From assembly GCF_015767275.1 (NCBI RefSeq), contig NZ_JADWMY010000005.1, positions 1 to 64,000 on the forward strand: a stretch of DNA of 64,000 nucleotides, in the 5' to 3' direction. The first letter of the stretch is position 1, and each line of letters begins with the position of its first letter. Source of the stretch: Herbaspirillum sp. AP02 (GTDB taxonomy: Bacteria > Pseudomonadota > Gammaproteobacteria > Burkholderiales > Burkholderiaceae_D). The notes below the pieces were generated by a model. It had not been told where the DNA came from and searched no databases. It worked only from the letters and a program-made list of their open reading frames with translations. Made by a program: the position numbers and the translations under genes. Below, one piece after another: positions 26,250 to 35,491 of this stretch.

Positions 26250-27112
26250 ACCAGATCGAGTCCGGTCTGGTAAGTGTGATCATCCCGACCTGGAACCGCG
26301 AAAAGGAGTTGCCCGACGCCATTCGTTCGGCTCTGGCGCAAAGTCATGGTCAGCTGGAAGTGCTGGTCTGCGACGACGGCTCCTCGGATGCCTCGCAGGC
26401 GGTAGTCGCTGCAGTGGGTGACCAACGCGTACGATGGATTCCCGGTCCGCGCGCCGGACTCCCCGCGGCCCCGCGCAATCGCGGCCTGCGTCACGCACGA
26501 GGCGAATGGATCGCCTTCATGGATAGCGACGACTGCTGGCTGCCCGACAAACTTGCCACGCAACTGGACCGTCTGCAGCGCTCCGGGGGAAGCTTGCTCG
26601 CCTCATGCGGCAATGCCTTGCGCCGAACCACGCCTTCCAGCCAGGTCGACGGCGGGCTGCTGCTGGAAAGGCAACTCTCCGATACGGTACTGACCCTGGA
26701 ACAGTTGCTACAGGGTAATCAGGTGATCACCAGTACCGTTCTGCTGCATCATTCCCTGCTGGCCAACATCGGTACGTTTCCCGTCCAGACCGGACTAAAG
26801 GTCGGTGAAGACTATGCCTACTGGCTGAGAGTGGCCAGCCTGACGCCGCTGGCCTTCCACGGCACGGCACTGGCCCGCTATACCGACGCTCCCGCAACCA
26901 GTGTGCGCGCCCATGCTCGCAACGAGGTGCTGGTCAAATTGCGCATCTACCGGGATTACTTCGGCTGGCTAGCCGGATATGCGCCCCGGCGACTGCTGCG
27001 CGTGTTGCCGGTGTGCGTACTTCTGGCCGTCCGGAATGCCTCCCTGCGCCAGTGGTGGCGCCTGCGTGCAACATTGGGGACACTCAAACGCGCACTGCTG
27101 CGCAAACTTTAG
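26234..27112 (+). CDS. Glycosyltransferase family 2
   Basis: About 292 residues from the ATG at 26234. GT-A motifs are clear: VSVIIPTWNREKELPDAIRS, VLVCDDGSSDAS and FMDSDDCWLPDKL (the DxD-like site). Further on is the EDYAYWLRVA segment, matching the ED-Y pattern of the catalytic region. An upstream ATG at 26198 would add 12 residues but lie deep in the preceding gene. The C-terminus is arginine-rich, possibly for membrane contact. Donor and acceptor are unknown. Confidence 0.78.
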   Translation: MGNGLNQIESGLVSVIIPTWNREKELPDAIRSALAQSHGQLEVLVCDDGSSDASQAVVAAVGDQRVRWIPGPRAGLPAAPRNRGLRHARGEWIAFMDSDDCWLPDKLATQLDRLQRSGGSLLASCGNALRRTTPSSQVDGGLLLERQLSDTVLTLEQLLQGNQVITSTVLLHHSLLANIGTFPVQTGLKVGEDYAYWLRVASLTPLAFHGTALARYTDAPATSVRAHARNEVLVKLRIYRDYFGWLAGYAPRRLLRVLPVCVLLAVRNASLRQWWRLRATLGTLKRALLRKL

Positions 27113-27120
27113 CAGGACAC

Positions 27121-28188
27121 ATGAAGCAAACGGAAACCAACATCATCGTGAGTCAGCCGCCGCTGGTGAGTGTGCTCATGCCGGTCTACAACGGCGAACG
27201 CTACCTGCAGCCGGCCATCCAGAGCATCCTTGAGCAGACCATGGGTGACTTTGAGCTCATCGTCATCGACGACGCCTCACGGGACAGTACGCCGGACCTG
27301 CTGGCAAGATGTATGGACCCGCGCCTGCGCGTCATCCGTCATGACAGTAACCGGGGAATCGTCGATGCGCTCAATCATGGCCTTAGTCATGCCCATGGCC
27401 AGTACATCGCCCGGATGGATGCGGATGATATCAGCCGTCCTGACCGTCTGGAAAAACAGCTGGCATTCCTGCAACGCCATCCTGAGGTCGGTCTGGTGGG
27501 AAGCTGGATTCGCGGTTTTGGAGATGTACGGCGCAAGTACATCCATCGTTATCCAATCACGCACGATGCTATCCGCGCTCTGATGTTGTTCGAGAACGCC
27601 TTTGCGCATTCCACCGTGATGTTCCGCCGTGGGCTGCTGCTGGAACACGGACTTGGCTATTCGGAACGATTCAAATACGTGGAAGACTGGGCGTTGTGGT
27701 GGCAGATCGCTAGCGTTTCCCGCGTCGCCAATCTGCCCGAAGTGCTGCTGGACTACCGCATCAACAAGGCCGGTACCAGTTACACTGGCACCAGTATTCA
27801 GACGCGGTCGCGCCTGGATTTTGTCGAGGCCCGTCTAAAGGAAGCCGGCATGCCTTTTCGTCAGGAACTGGCTGAAATGGCGCCCTCGTCGCTGCAGGAG
27901 CTCCACGCACTCTCGGAAGCTTTCACGGCCTTGCTGGCTGCCCATGCGCGGCACCCCTCCATGGATGACCGCGCCCTGCACGAATGTGTGGAACAGCTGT
28001 GGTTCCGGTCATGCTGCCGTGCGCGCCGCGCCGGTTTGGATGTGGCCAGGCTGTACGTATCGACACCACACGCCGCTTTGCCCTGGTCTGTACGGTCCCG
28101 CCGTTTTGCCGGTATCGTCGTACGTACCTATGGCCGGCAGGCTTGGGACCTGATCAAGAAAATAAAAACCAACAGAATGGGAACCTGA
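27121..28188 (+). CDS. Glycosyltransferase family 2
   Basis: From the ATG at 27121 the protein has 355 residues. It shows VSVLMPVYNGERYLQPAIQS, VIDDASRDST, and ARMDADDISRPDRL, the classic nucleotide-diphosphate/metal site of this family. The catalytic region has the KYVEDWALWWQIA segment. The N-terminal 16 residues before the fold are not conserved. It follows the previous family 2 gene by eight bases and is two bases from the next gene. Similar motifs occur in the minus-strand gene at 31591, so the two may be distant paralogs. Confidence 0.8.
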   Translation: MKQTETNIIVSQPPLVSVLMPVYNGERYLQPAIQSILEQTMGDFELIVIDDASRDSTPDLLARCMDPRLRVIRHDSNRGIVDALNHGLSHAHGQYIARMDADDISRPDRLEKQLAFLQRHPEVGLVGSWIRGFGDVRRKYIHRYPITHDAIRALMLFENAFAHSTVMFRRGLLLEHGLGYSERFKYVEDWALWWQIASVSRVANLPEVLLDYRINKAGTSYTGTSIQTRSRLDFVEARLKEAGMPFRQELAEMAPSSLQELHALSEAFTALLAAHARHPSMDDRALHECVEQLWFRSCCRARRAGLDVARLYVSTPHAALPWSVRSRRFAGIVVRTYGRQAWDLIKKIKTNRMGT

Positions 28189-28190
28189 CG

Positions 28191-29507
28191 GTGAAAATCT
28201 TATTGTGCTGTGAGTTCTTCTATCCCAGTGTCGGGGGGGCGCAGGAAGTGGTAAGGCAGCTGGCTACTCGGCTGGCGCGGTGGGGCCATGATGTGTCTGT
28301 CGCGACATCGTTTCTGGCCAACCGGACTTCCGACGTTCACGAGGGCGTCAAGATCATCTCGTTCAATATCAGTGGCAACTGGGCCAACGGGCTGATGGGA
28401 GAAGTTCAGTCTTATCGTCAGTTCATGCTAGAAGGGCGGTTTGACCTAGTCTTCATCTATGCCGCACAGCAATGGACGCTCGATGCGATTCTCGACGAGC
28501 TGCCTCGCATCAAAGCACGCAAGGTGCTGGTGCCGTGTGGCTACTCCGGTCTACCCGATCCCGGCTACGCCAGATATTTCGCACGCCTTCCCGCGGTACT
28601 GAGCTGCTTCGACGCGCTGGTCTATCACGCCTATGATTACCGTGATCACCACTTTGCGAAGGAACATCAGCTGAACAACTCCTTCTTCATCCCCAATGCG
28701 GCGGACGACATCGAGTTCTCCAGCTCATCCGGCGCCGATGCCCGCTCGGCTCTGGAGCTGGCGCCCGACGAAGTGGTCTTGCTGACGGTCGGCTCGCTCA
28801 ATGGCGCCAAAGGTCACCTGGAAGTGGCCGAAGCGTTCTCCAAGGCAGTCCTGCTGCGCAGTGCGACGCTCATCCTCAATGGGAATGACATGCCCCCCAC
28901 CGGGGACAATATGATGTCGAACGTCCGCAAACTGGTGACACAGATGAAAAGCCGCGGAATATTGCACACCGCGCGCTTTGTGCTGGGAAGACTATTGCAT
29001 GCCGTCGGCCTGCGCCCCGACTATTTTGACCGGCTTGAACGCGTGATGAAGGAAGTCAACGGCAGGCCCGCTGCGGGAAAGCGCATCATCCGGACCAACC
29101 TTGCGCGCAGAGAACTGATCGAGACCTTCCTCGCGTCGGACCTCTTCGTCTTCGCCTCGATCATTGAATACTCGCCCTTGGTGCTGTTCGAAGCTTGCGC
29201 GGCGGGACTACCGTTCCTGACCGTCCCGGTTGGCAACTCACGGGAGATCGTAGAGTGGACCCAGGGCGGAGAGCTGTGCCCGGCCAAGGTCGATGCACAC
29301 GGTTTTACGCGGGTCGATACGACCGAGCTCGCCCGGCGCATCTCAGACTTGGCAGCAGATCCGGAGCGCCTGGCTGCGCTAGCTGCCAATGGTCGGAAGG
29401 CCTGGCGCGAACGCTACAACTGGGAGACCATCTCCAGGGAATATGAAGCCCTGTTTGCCAGACTGACCCGTCCTCATTCCTCCACAGATTCAACTCATGA
29501 AAAATAA
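28191..29507 (+). CDS. Glycosyltransferase family 4
   Basis: The gene appears to start with GTG at 28191, two bases after the previous stop; the protein then begins VKILLCCEFFYPSVGGAQE, the typical GT4 N-terminal loop. The 438-residue product has TVGSLNGAKGHLEVAEAF and a C-terminal IIEYSPLVLFEACAAGLPF, with the E-x7-E donor-site pattern. A region of about 70 residues between them (LRSATLILNG to RRELIETF) is longer than usual. The gene overlaps the next one by 11 bases. Donor unknown. Confidence 0.8.
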   Translation: MKILLCCEFFYPSVGGAQEVVRQLATRLARWGHDVSVATSFLANRTSDVHEGVKIISFNISGNWANGLMGEVQSYRQFMLEGRFDLVFIYAAQQWTLDAILDELPRIKARKVLVPCGYSGLPDPGYARYFARLPAVLSCFDALVYHAYDYRDHHFAKEHQLNNSFFIPNAADDIEFSSSSGADARSALELAPDEVVLLTVGSLNGAKGHLEVAEAFSKAVLLRSATLILNGNDMPPTGDNMMSNVRKLVTQMKSRGILHTARFVLGRLLHAVGLRPDYFDRLERVMKEVNGRPAAGKRIIRTNLARRELIETFLASDLFVFASIIEYSPLVLFEACAAGLPFLTVPVGNSREIVEWTQGGELCPAKVDAHGFTRVDTTELARRISDLAADPERLAALAANGRKAWRERYNWETISREYEALFARLTRPHSSTDSTHEK

Positions 29508-30399
29508 CGTCTCCGTTGCCCTTCACGGCGGCCTGGGCAATCAGCTCTTCCAGTTCGCCACCGGGCTATCAGTGGCACGCAAGCACCATGTTCCGTTGAC
29601 GCTGGACCTGACCTGGTTCGACATGGCTCCGCATCTGCCCAATACGACTGTGCGCAGTTATGCACTGGCGCCCTTCGGCGTGGACGTGCCGACTTACCGC
29701 AAGCCGACGCCAGAAGGCTCACGCGTGCGCTTCTTCATCTATCGCGCCATGCGCAAATTGCAGCGCCATCTTGGTATCAGCGCGCAGGGCCTGACCGCTC
29801 TGAACGAAAAGAGCTTCCGCTTCGACCCCCGTGTTTTGGAAACGGCACCACCGCTGCACTTGTTCGGCTATTGGCAGTCTCCCTTGTATTTTGATCGCAT
29901 CCGCCCGGAACTGACGGCGATGCTGGGCACGCCGCGTCAGATGAATGCAGGCACTTCCCGGTTACATGAACAGATCCGCAACACCGATGCGATCTGCATC
30001 CACGTGCGCCGCGGCGACTACGTGACCAACCAGCAGGCCGCTTCCACCCATGGTCTTTGCGACATGAGCTACTACCATACCGGCCTGGCACATGTCCGGC
30101 AGGGGCTTTCGGCACCACACGCCTTCCTCTTTTCAGACGATGCGCAATGGGTGCGTGCCAATCTGAAGCTGGATATCCCCATGACGGTGGTGGATGTCAA
30201 TGGCCCGGATGACGCGCACCAAGACCTGTGGCTGATGGCTGCGTGCAAGCGCTTCGTCATCGCCAACAGCTCTTTGAGCTGGTGGGGCGCGTGGCTGTCC
30301 GAGGCGCAGTCAAAGGTCGTCGTGGCGCCCAGCAAATGGTTTGCCGATGACAAATTGGATACCACCGATCTCATACCGCCCGACTGGCTACGCGTATAA
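29497..30399 (+). CDS. GT11-family alpha-1,2-fucosyltransferase-like protein
   Basis: The 300-residue protein matches family GT11. It starts with VALHGGLGNQLFQFATGLS, and has the GDP-fucose site HVRRGDYVTN near residue 169, FLFSDDAQWV near 210 and SSLSWWGAWLS near 262. Bacterial members (FutC, WbsJ, WbiQ) make alpha-1,2-fucosyl linkages. Together with the GT10 gene it suggests at least two fucose linkages in the O-chain. It overlaps the previous gene by 11 bases. Confidence 0.88.
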   Translation: MKNNVSVALHGGLGNQLFQFATGLSVARKHHVPLTLDLTWFDMAPHLPNTTVRSYALAPFGVDVPTYRKPTPEGSRVRFFIYRAMRKLQRHLGISAQGLTALNEKSFRFDPRVLETAPPLHLFGYWQSPLYFDRIRPELTAMLGTPRQMNAGTSRLHEQIRNTDAICIHVRRGDYVTNQQAASTHGLCDMSYYHTGLAHVRQGLSAPHAFLFSDDAQWVRANLKLDIPMTVVDVNGPDDAHQDLWLMAACKRFVIANSSLSWWGAWLSEAQSKVVVAPSKWFADDKLDTTDLIPPDWLRV

Positions 30400-30410
30400 G
30401 CGGCCCTATC

Positions 30411-31613
30411 ATGCGTACCAAGGAAATGAAGTCAAGCCAGCTGCCACGACCGTCTCACCGTCTCTGCATTGTCTGCGCCACGCCGATGATGATCCATTTC
30501 TTTCTCAAGGAGCACGTCCATCTCTTGAGCGAGTTTGCGGAGATCACCATCGTGACGAACATGCAGAACGATCCGCAGACCCCGGCCCTGAATCTGCCAG
30601 CCCGGGTAATCTCCCTTGGGCTGCAACGCAATATCGTTCTGCGCAAGGACATCAGCAGCCTGATGGCACTGTTCGCCTTGCTGCGCCGTGAGAAATTCGA
30701 TCTCATCTGGGGTGTCGGCCCCAAGGCGGGTCTGCTCGCCATGTCGGCAGGATGGGCCGCCAGAATCCCGAAACGACTGTTCATCTTCCAAGGCGAAGTA
30801 TGGGCCAACAAGAGTGGCATGGGCCGCTTCGTCCTCAAGACGATGGACAGGCTAATCGCACGGCTGGCCACTCACCTACTGACCGTCGGCCACTTTGAAC
30901 GCGAATTCCTTTGTCAGCAGGGCGTCCTGTCGCGTCAGCAGGGGCCGACGCTGGGACGAGGTTCGATTGCTGGCGTGGATACGGGAAAATTCCACCCTGA
31001 TCCGGTCACACGGACAGAGATGCGAGACCGCTGGGGTATCCCCGAGGACGCCGTGGCAGTGCTTTTTCTCGGGCGCCTGAATGCCGACAAGGGGATCGAG
31101 GATCTTGCACATGCCTTCCATGTCGCAAGGAAGACCTGTCCCCGCCTGTGGCTGTTAATGGTCGGTCCGGACGAAAACGGCATGGCCAAACGCATCAACA
31201 CCATACTGGACGATGCGCAGGAAAGACGGCATACACTGATCGGCTTCACAGAGCAGCCGGCTGCCTGCTTCAATGCGGCGGATATCTTCTGTCTGCCCAG
31301 CTATCGTGAAGGTTTCCCCGTATCATTGCTGGAAGCTGCTGCCTCGGGCCTACCCAGCATCGGCAGTGATATCTACGGTATTCGCGGCGCCCTGATCCAT
31401 GGAGTAACGGGTCTGCTCTTCAACGCAGGCAATCGCGAAGATCTGGCCGATGCGCTCGTGCGCCTGGGCATGGATGAAGCAGGAAGGGCGGCAATGGGGG
31501 CCAGCGCCCGCCAGTACGCCAAGAACCATTTCGAGCAGGATGAGGTGCTGGCCCGCTACAGCAGCTTCTTCAGGCAGATGCTCATCGGCCCTAAATCTGC
31601 CGCGATCGGATGA
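30411..31613 (+). CDS. Glycosyltransferase family 4
   Basis: The 400-residue protein has the GT4 layout. The N-terminal domain has LIWGVGPKAGLLAMSAGW and a Q-G-E-V-W segment. The C-terminal domain has VLFLGRLNADKGIEDLAHAF and SYREGFPVSLLEAAASGLP, the donor-site E-x7-E. Proteins of this shape in O-antigen loci often resemble N,N'-diacetylbacillosamine or QuiNAc-type transferases (PglA/WbnK). That would fit a UDP-deoxyHexNAc as first sugar, but this is only suggestive. It is the last plus-strand gene of the operon and its 3' end overlaps the convergent gene by 23 bases. Confidence 0.78.
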   Translation: MRTKEMKSSQLPRPSHRLCIVCATPMMIHFFLKEHVHLLSEFAEITIVTNMQNDPQTPALNLPARVISLGLQRNIVLRKDISSLMALFALLRREKFDLIWGVGPKAGLLAMSAGWAARIPKRLFIFQGEVWANKSGMGRFVLKTMDRLIARLATHLLTVGHFEREFLCQQGVLSRQQGPTLGRGSIAGVDTGKFHPDPVTRTEMRDRWGIPEDAVAVLFLGRLNADKGIEDLAHAFHVARKTCPRLWLLMVGPDENGMAKRINTILDDAQERRHTLIGFTEQPAACFNAADIFCLPSYREGFPVSLLEAAASGLPSIGSDIYGIRGALIHGVTGLLFNAGNREDLADALVRLGMDEAGRAAMGASARQYAKNHFEQDEVLARYSSFFRQMLIGPKSAAIG

Positions 31614-32457
31614 TCGCACGTAGCGCATGCCAGGCTGCGACCTGTTGTTCCCCGGGAGGCACAAGACGATTGCGGGCGGCGCGAATTCCACCAAACATGA
31701 AAAGCAGGTCGGCAGCGATCTTGGCCGGCTGGCGCAAGCTGACAATGAGGGCATCACGATAGCGCCGCTGCCGACAGGCTTCCATCATGAATACCTTCCA
31801 GAAACGCAAGCGTCGCGACAAGAGCTTTCTGAACGACTGCCGATCGTCGCGATAGGCCAGAAGCACCTCAGGAATCCCGTGAAAGCGACTGCGGGCAAAT
31901 GCGCGATAGAGCAGGTGCTGATCCTCTGCACCATCGGCCTGGCTGACATACCGGAACTGCCTGAACCAAGAAGTCTTGCCCATCCATGAAGGATGCGGAA
32001 AATGAAAGCCATTCCAAGGACGGGCACAGATGACAGCGTGGTCCGTTGCCACTTCAATGACGCCTGTGATATCGAGCCCGGAAGTAAAGGTCATCACTGA
32101 CGAGGCGACCAGGTCGATCGTTGAGTCGGCTTGCAGCGCAGAAACCTGCACCTGCAGACGTTGCGGAAAGCTCATGTCGTCGGCATCCATGCGGCAGAAG
32201 TATTCACCGCGGGCCAGATCAAGTGCCTGGTTGAGCCGCCAGGAAATCCCCTTGTTCTGCCCATCGCTGATCCAGCGGATTCGCGCATCATTGAAGCCGC
32301 ATGCAATACCCCCACTGGCATCAGATGAACCATCATCCATGATCAGCAATTCCCAGTTCTGGTAGGTTTGCCCCAGGACAGAAGCAATTGCCTCTGCGAT
32401 GGTTCGCTGCGCGTTGTAGAGGGGTAAGCCAATCGTTACCAAGGGAGTTGCGATCAT
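31591..32457 (-). CDS. Glycosyltransferase family 2, convergent with the O-antigen operon
   Basis: Counting from the ATG at 32457, the protein has 288 residues. It opens with VTIGLPLYNAQRTIAEAIAS, then IMDDGSSDASG and CRMDADDMSFPQRL. The reading frame extends to 32553 but the added residues are not family-like and would run into the apaH gene. It is the only glycosyltransferase on the minus strand and must have its own promoter, in the 83 bases shared with apaH. It may add a side branch or belong to the core rather than the O-chain. Confidence 0.75.
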   Translation of the reverse strand: MIATPLVTIGLPLYNAQRTIAEAIASVLGQTYQNWELLIMDDGSSDASGGIACGFNDARIRWISDGQNKGISWRLNQALDLARGEYFCRMDADDMSFPQRLQVQVSALQADSTIDLVASSVMTFTSGLDITGVIEVATDHAVICARPWNGFHFPHPSWMGKTSWFRQFRYVSQADGAEDQHLLYRAFARSRFHGIPEVLLAYRDDRQSFRKLLSRRLRFWKVFMMEACRQRRYRDALIVSLRQPAKIAADLLFMFGGIRAARNRLVPPGEQQVAAWHALRAIIRSRQI

Positions 32458-32540
32458 TCCGATTGCCTGTGTAGTTCTGCTGCGCAGAGGGCGAAAGTAT
32501 AATTCTAAGCCACCAAAGCAATATTGCCAGAGGTTTCCTG

Positions 32541-33365
32541 ATGCATTTCCCATCTCACACGATCGTAGTCGGCGACCTCCAGGGATGCCTTTCCCCCTTT
32601 TTGCGGCTTCAATCGCTGGCTGATATACCCAGCCACCGTTTTATATTCGCCGGCGACCTCATCAACCGCGGCCCCCAATCCCTGCAAACCCTGCGCACGG
32701 TCATGCAAATGGGCGATCGAGCCAAGGCTGTGCTGGGCAACCACGACCTGCACCTGCTGGCAGTGGCCTGCGGCATCCGTCCGGCCCACCGGGATGACAC
32801 GCTCGACGAGATCCTGGCAGCACCCGACCGGGACGAACTGATCGACTGGCTACGCCATCGTCCGCTGGCCATCCACGAGCAGGGCCACCTGATCGTACAC
32901 GCCGGCGTGCTGCCGCAATGGGACCTGAAACAGGCGCTGTCGCTGGCCGCCGAAGTCGAGACCATGCTGCAAAGCGAGCAATGGATCGATTTCCTGCGCC
33001 ACATGTACGGTAACCAGCCAGCGTGCTGGAGCGACGACCTGGCCGGCTACGACCGGCTGCGCTGCGTCATCAACGCCTTCACCCGGCTGCGCTTCTGCCA
33101 GGCGGACGGGACGATGGATTTTGCAGTGAAGGAAGGCGCGGCAGCCGCACCGGAAGGGTTGATGCCCTGGTTCGAGGTGCCGGGCCGTCGTACGGAAGAG
33201 GTGACCGTGGTCTTCGGTCACTGGTCCACGCTGGGTCTGGTGATGCGCCCCAACCTGATCGCCCTCGACACCGGCTGCGTCTGGGGCGGCAAGCTCAGTG
33301 CGGTGCGACTTGAGGATCGTGCGCTGTTCCAGGTGCAGTGTCCGCAAGCGCGCCAGCCGGGCTGA
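32541..33365 (+). CDS. apaH: Symmetrical bis(5'-nucleosyl)-tetraphosphatase
   Basis: ApaH splits Ap4A into two ADP and can remove Np4 caps from RNA. The 274-residue protein is a metallophosphoesterase with GDLQGCL (residues 11-17), [10 protein letters not shown], and [11 protein letters not shown], all metal-binding motifs of the family. Length is normal. It sits at the boundary of the O-antigen locus, divergent from the last glycosyltransferase. Its 3' end overlaps plsC on the other strand by 71 bases. Confidence 0.95.
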   Translation: MHFPSHTIVVGDLQGCLSPFLRLQSLADIPSHRFIFAGDLINRGPQSLQTLRTVMQMGDRAKAVLGNHDLHLLAVACGIRPAHRDDTLDEILAAPDRDELIDWLRHRPLAIHEQGHLIVHAGVLPQWDLKQALSLAAEVETMLQSEQWIDFLRHMYGNQPACWSDDLAGYDRLRCVINAFTRLRFCQADGTMDFAVKEGAAAAPEGLMPWFEVPGRRTEEVTVVFGHWSTLGLVMRPNLIALDTGCVWGGKLSAVRLEDRALFQVQCPQARQPG

Positions 33366-34095
33366 GCGACTCCAGCGAATACCCCAGGCCGGTCGCGATC
33401 ACCTCGCGCGCGCTACGTGCCAGGTCGCGCCGGTGGGCGCCTTCGGTGCTGATGATGGGCAACTGCTTCAGCTGCGCGCGCATGCCATCGGCCTTGAGGA
33501 TGGTCAGGATGCTCTCGGCAATGGACATGTCGCCGATGAAATTGGCTGCCCCGTGCAGCTTGCCGGCCGCATCCACGTAGCGCAACGCATACGGCTGCAC
33601 CGGCGCCCTGGCGTCGATGGCGGCTTCGAACAGGTTGGCATGGAAGGGTAGCAACGTACCCTGGGCCGCCGTGGTGCCTTCCGGGAAGAAGGCCACATGC
33701 TCGTCCTTCTCGATGCTTTCCACCAGTCCCTTGAAGATGCGGCGCACATCGCTGGCCTTGCCGCGCGAGATGAAGATGGTCCCGGTCTTGGCGCACAACC
33801 AGCCGATCAGCGGCCAGCCGCGGATTTCGGACTTGGCCACGAAGCGGCAGGGTTGCAGCGAATTGACCACGAAGATATCCAGCCAGCTCACGTGGTTGGA
33901 CACCAGCAGCGAACGCTGCAGCGGCAAGGGACTATCGATCTCGACGCTGATGCCGCAGATGCGCAGCAACTTGCGCGACCAGCGCCGGATATGCGCCTCC
34001 TGGCCATTCTTGCCGGTCAACGGGAACAGGAAGGCGCAGACCGCCATGCCCTTGAACAGATGCGCGATCAGGCGCAGCAAACGGAAAACGAACAT
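33295..34095 (-). CDS. plsC: 1-acyl-sn-glycerol-3-phosphate acyltransferase
   Basis: PlsC acylates lysophosphatidic acid to phosphatidic acid at the inner membrane. The 266-residue protein has an N-terminal hydrophobic stretch, the catalytic NHVSWLD (H-x4-D type) near residue 67, and [10 protein letters not shown] near 137, the substrate-binding motif. It follows pyrC' by 45 bases on the same strand, so it may be the last gene of the pyr operon. The C-terminal part (about 24 codons) overlaps apaH on the opposite strand, so either gene's end constrains the other. Confidence 0.87.
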   Translation of the reverse strand: MFVFRLLRLIAHLFKGMAVCAFLFPLTGKNGQEAHIRRWSRKLLRICGISVEIDSPLPLQRSLLVSNHVSWLDIFVVNSLQPCRFVAKSEIRGWPLIGWLCAKTGTIFISRGKASDVRRIFKGLVESIEKDEHVAFFPEGTTAAQGTLLPFHANLFEAAIDARAPVQPYALRYVDAAGKLHGAANFIGDMSIAESILTILKADGMRAQLKQLPIISTEGAHRRDLARSAREVIATGLGYSLESLSPAGALADTAPGTAHDPQVAPH

Positions 34096-34140
34096 GGTTC
34101 GGTCGGCTCGTGGTCGGCTAAAGAAACTGTCCGGATCGGA

Positions 34141-35427
34141 TCAACGCTCGAAGGCGAGATGCCCGGATACGATGGTGGCCTTGACCACGCCAGGCAACTC
34201 ATAGCCCAGGAAAGGCGTGTGCTTGCCCTGGCTGGCCAGGGCACTGCCCTGCACCTTCCACATGGTGTTGGGATCGAACAGGCAGAGGTCGGCCACGTTG
34301 CCAACGGCCAGGTTGCCCGCCTTCAGGCCCGCCACCTTGGCGGCGCGATGAGTCACCTTGGAGATCGCCTTGGACAGCACTTCCTTGCCCTCGCCTTCGG
34401 TCTCCAGTGCCCACTTCAAGGACAACGACAGCAGCAATTCCAGACCGGTTGCGCCCGGCGAGGCTTCGCCGAAGGGCAGCAGCTTCTCGTCATCATCCAC
34501 CGGGGTGTGATCGGAGCAGACGGCGTCGATGGTGCCATCGAGCAGCGCAGTGCGGATCGCTTCACGGTCGCGTTGCGAGCGCAGCGGCGGGGTCATGCGG
34601 GCGTTGGAATCGAAGAAACCGATATCCAGGTCGCACAGATGGATGTGGTGCACGCCCACGTCGCAGGTCACCGGCAGGCCTTCGCTCTTGGCCTGGCGCA
34701 CCAGTTCAAGACCGGCGGCCGAGGACATGCGGCACAGGTGGACCCGCGCGCCCGTCGCGCGCATGAGCTCGAACAGGGTGTACAGGGCGATCGTTTCGGA
34801 CATCACCGGCACGCCCGACAGGCCCAGGCGCGACGCGGCCGGGCCGCTGTGGGCAATACCCGAGCGGCCCAGGTGCGGATCCTGCGGGCGCAGCCAGACG
34901 GTGTAGTTGAAGGTCTTGGCATATTGCAGCGCCGACAGCAGCACCGTGGTATCGGTGATCGGTTCCTCGGCCTGCGAGAAGCCGATGCAGCCGGCTTCGG
35001 TCAGCTCGGCCATCTCGGTCAGGGCCTTCCCCTTCAGACCGGCGGTCAGCGCGCCCAGCGGATAGACATGCGCCTGATTCAATGAACGGGCGCGGTGCTT
35101 CAGCATTTCCACCAGGCCGGGCTCGTCCAGCACGGGATCGGTATCCGGCGGGCAGATCAGGCTGGTCACACCGCCCTGGATGGCGGCCTGCATCTCGGAT
35201 TCCAGCGTGGCCTTGTATTCGTAGCCGGGCTCGCGCAGGCGCGCCGACAGGTCCACCAGCCCGGGAGTCACCACCAGTCCGGTGGCGTCGATGGTCTTGT
35301 TGGCCACGAAGTCGGCCGGAGCCTGGCCGACACCGACGATCTTGCCGGCGGCTACGTACACATCCTGCTGGGCATCAATGCCGTTGGCCGGGTCGATCAG
35401 GCGGCCGTTCTTGATATGCAGTTTCAT
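34141..35427 (-). CDS. pyrC: Dihydroorotase-like protein PyrC', probably catalytically inactive
   Basis: From the ATG at 35427 the product has 428 residues and the shape of a class I dihydroorotase. Active members carry HxH in VDxHxHLREPG; here the segment is VDLSARLREPG, so both zinc-binding histidines (positions 61 and 63) are S and R. The later H in the cHxST motif is also lost (VHLCRMSS). The SDHTP aspartate motif is kept. In Pseudomonas the inactive PyrC' is a structural partner of PyrB (aspartate transcarbamoylase), and pyrB is directly upstream here (64 bases). An active dihydroorotase must be encoded elsewhere. The frame extends upstream to 35490, but MKLHIKNGRLID is the typical start. 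Confidence 0.88.
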   Translation of the reverse strand: MKLHIKNGRLIDPANGIDAQQDVYVAAGKIVGVGQAPADFVANKTIDATGLVVTPGLVDLSARLREPGYEYKATLESEMQAAIQGGVTSLICPPDTDPVLDEPGLVEMLKHRARSLNQAHVYPLGALTAGLKGKALTEMAELTEAGCIGFSQAEEPITDTTVLLSALQYAKTFNYTVWLRPQDPHLGRSGIAHSGPAASRLGLSGVPVMSETIALYTLFELMRATGARVHLCRMSSAAGLELVRQAKSEGLPVTCDVGVHHIHLCDLDIGFFDSNARMTPPLRSQRDREAIRTALLDGTIDAVCSDHTPVDDDEKLLPFGEASPGATGLELLLSLSLKWALETEGEGKEVLSKAISKVTHRAAKVAGLKAGNLAVGNVADLCLFDPNTMWKVQGSALASQGKHTPFLGYELPGVVKATIVSGHLAFER

Positions 35428-35491
35428 CAGTTCTTGTCTTCTTAACGGATCGTTCAAAACGTCGCTGTGATAGTCGTCGTTACCGCTCAAT

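Noticed and set aside
33697-35085. 462-codon plus-strand frame antisense to plsC and pyrC'
   Set aside because: Shadow frame with Gln/His/Gly-rich composition; the minus-strand genes are certain.
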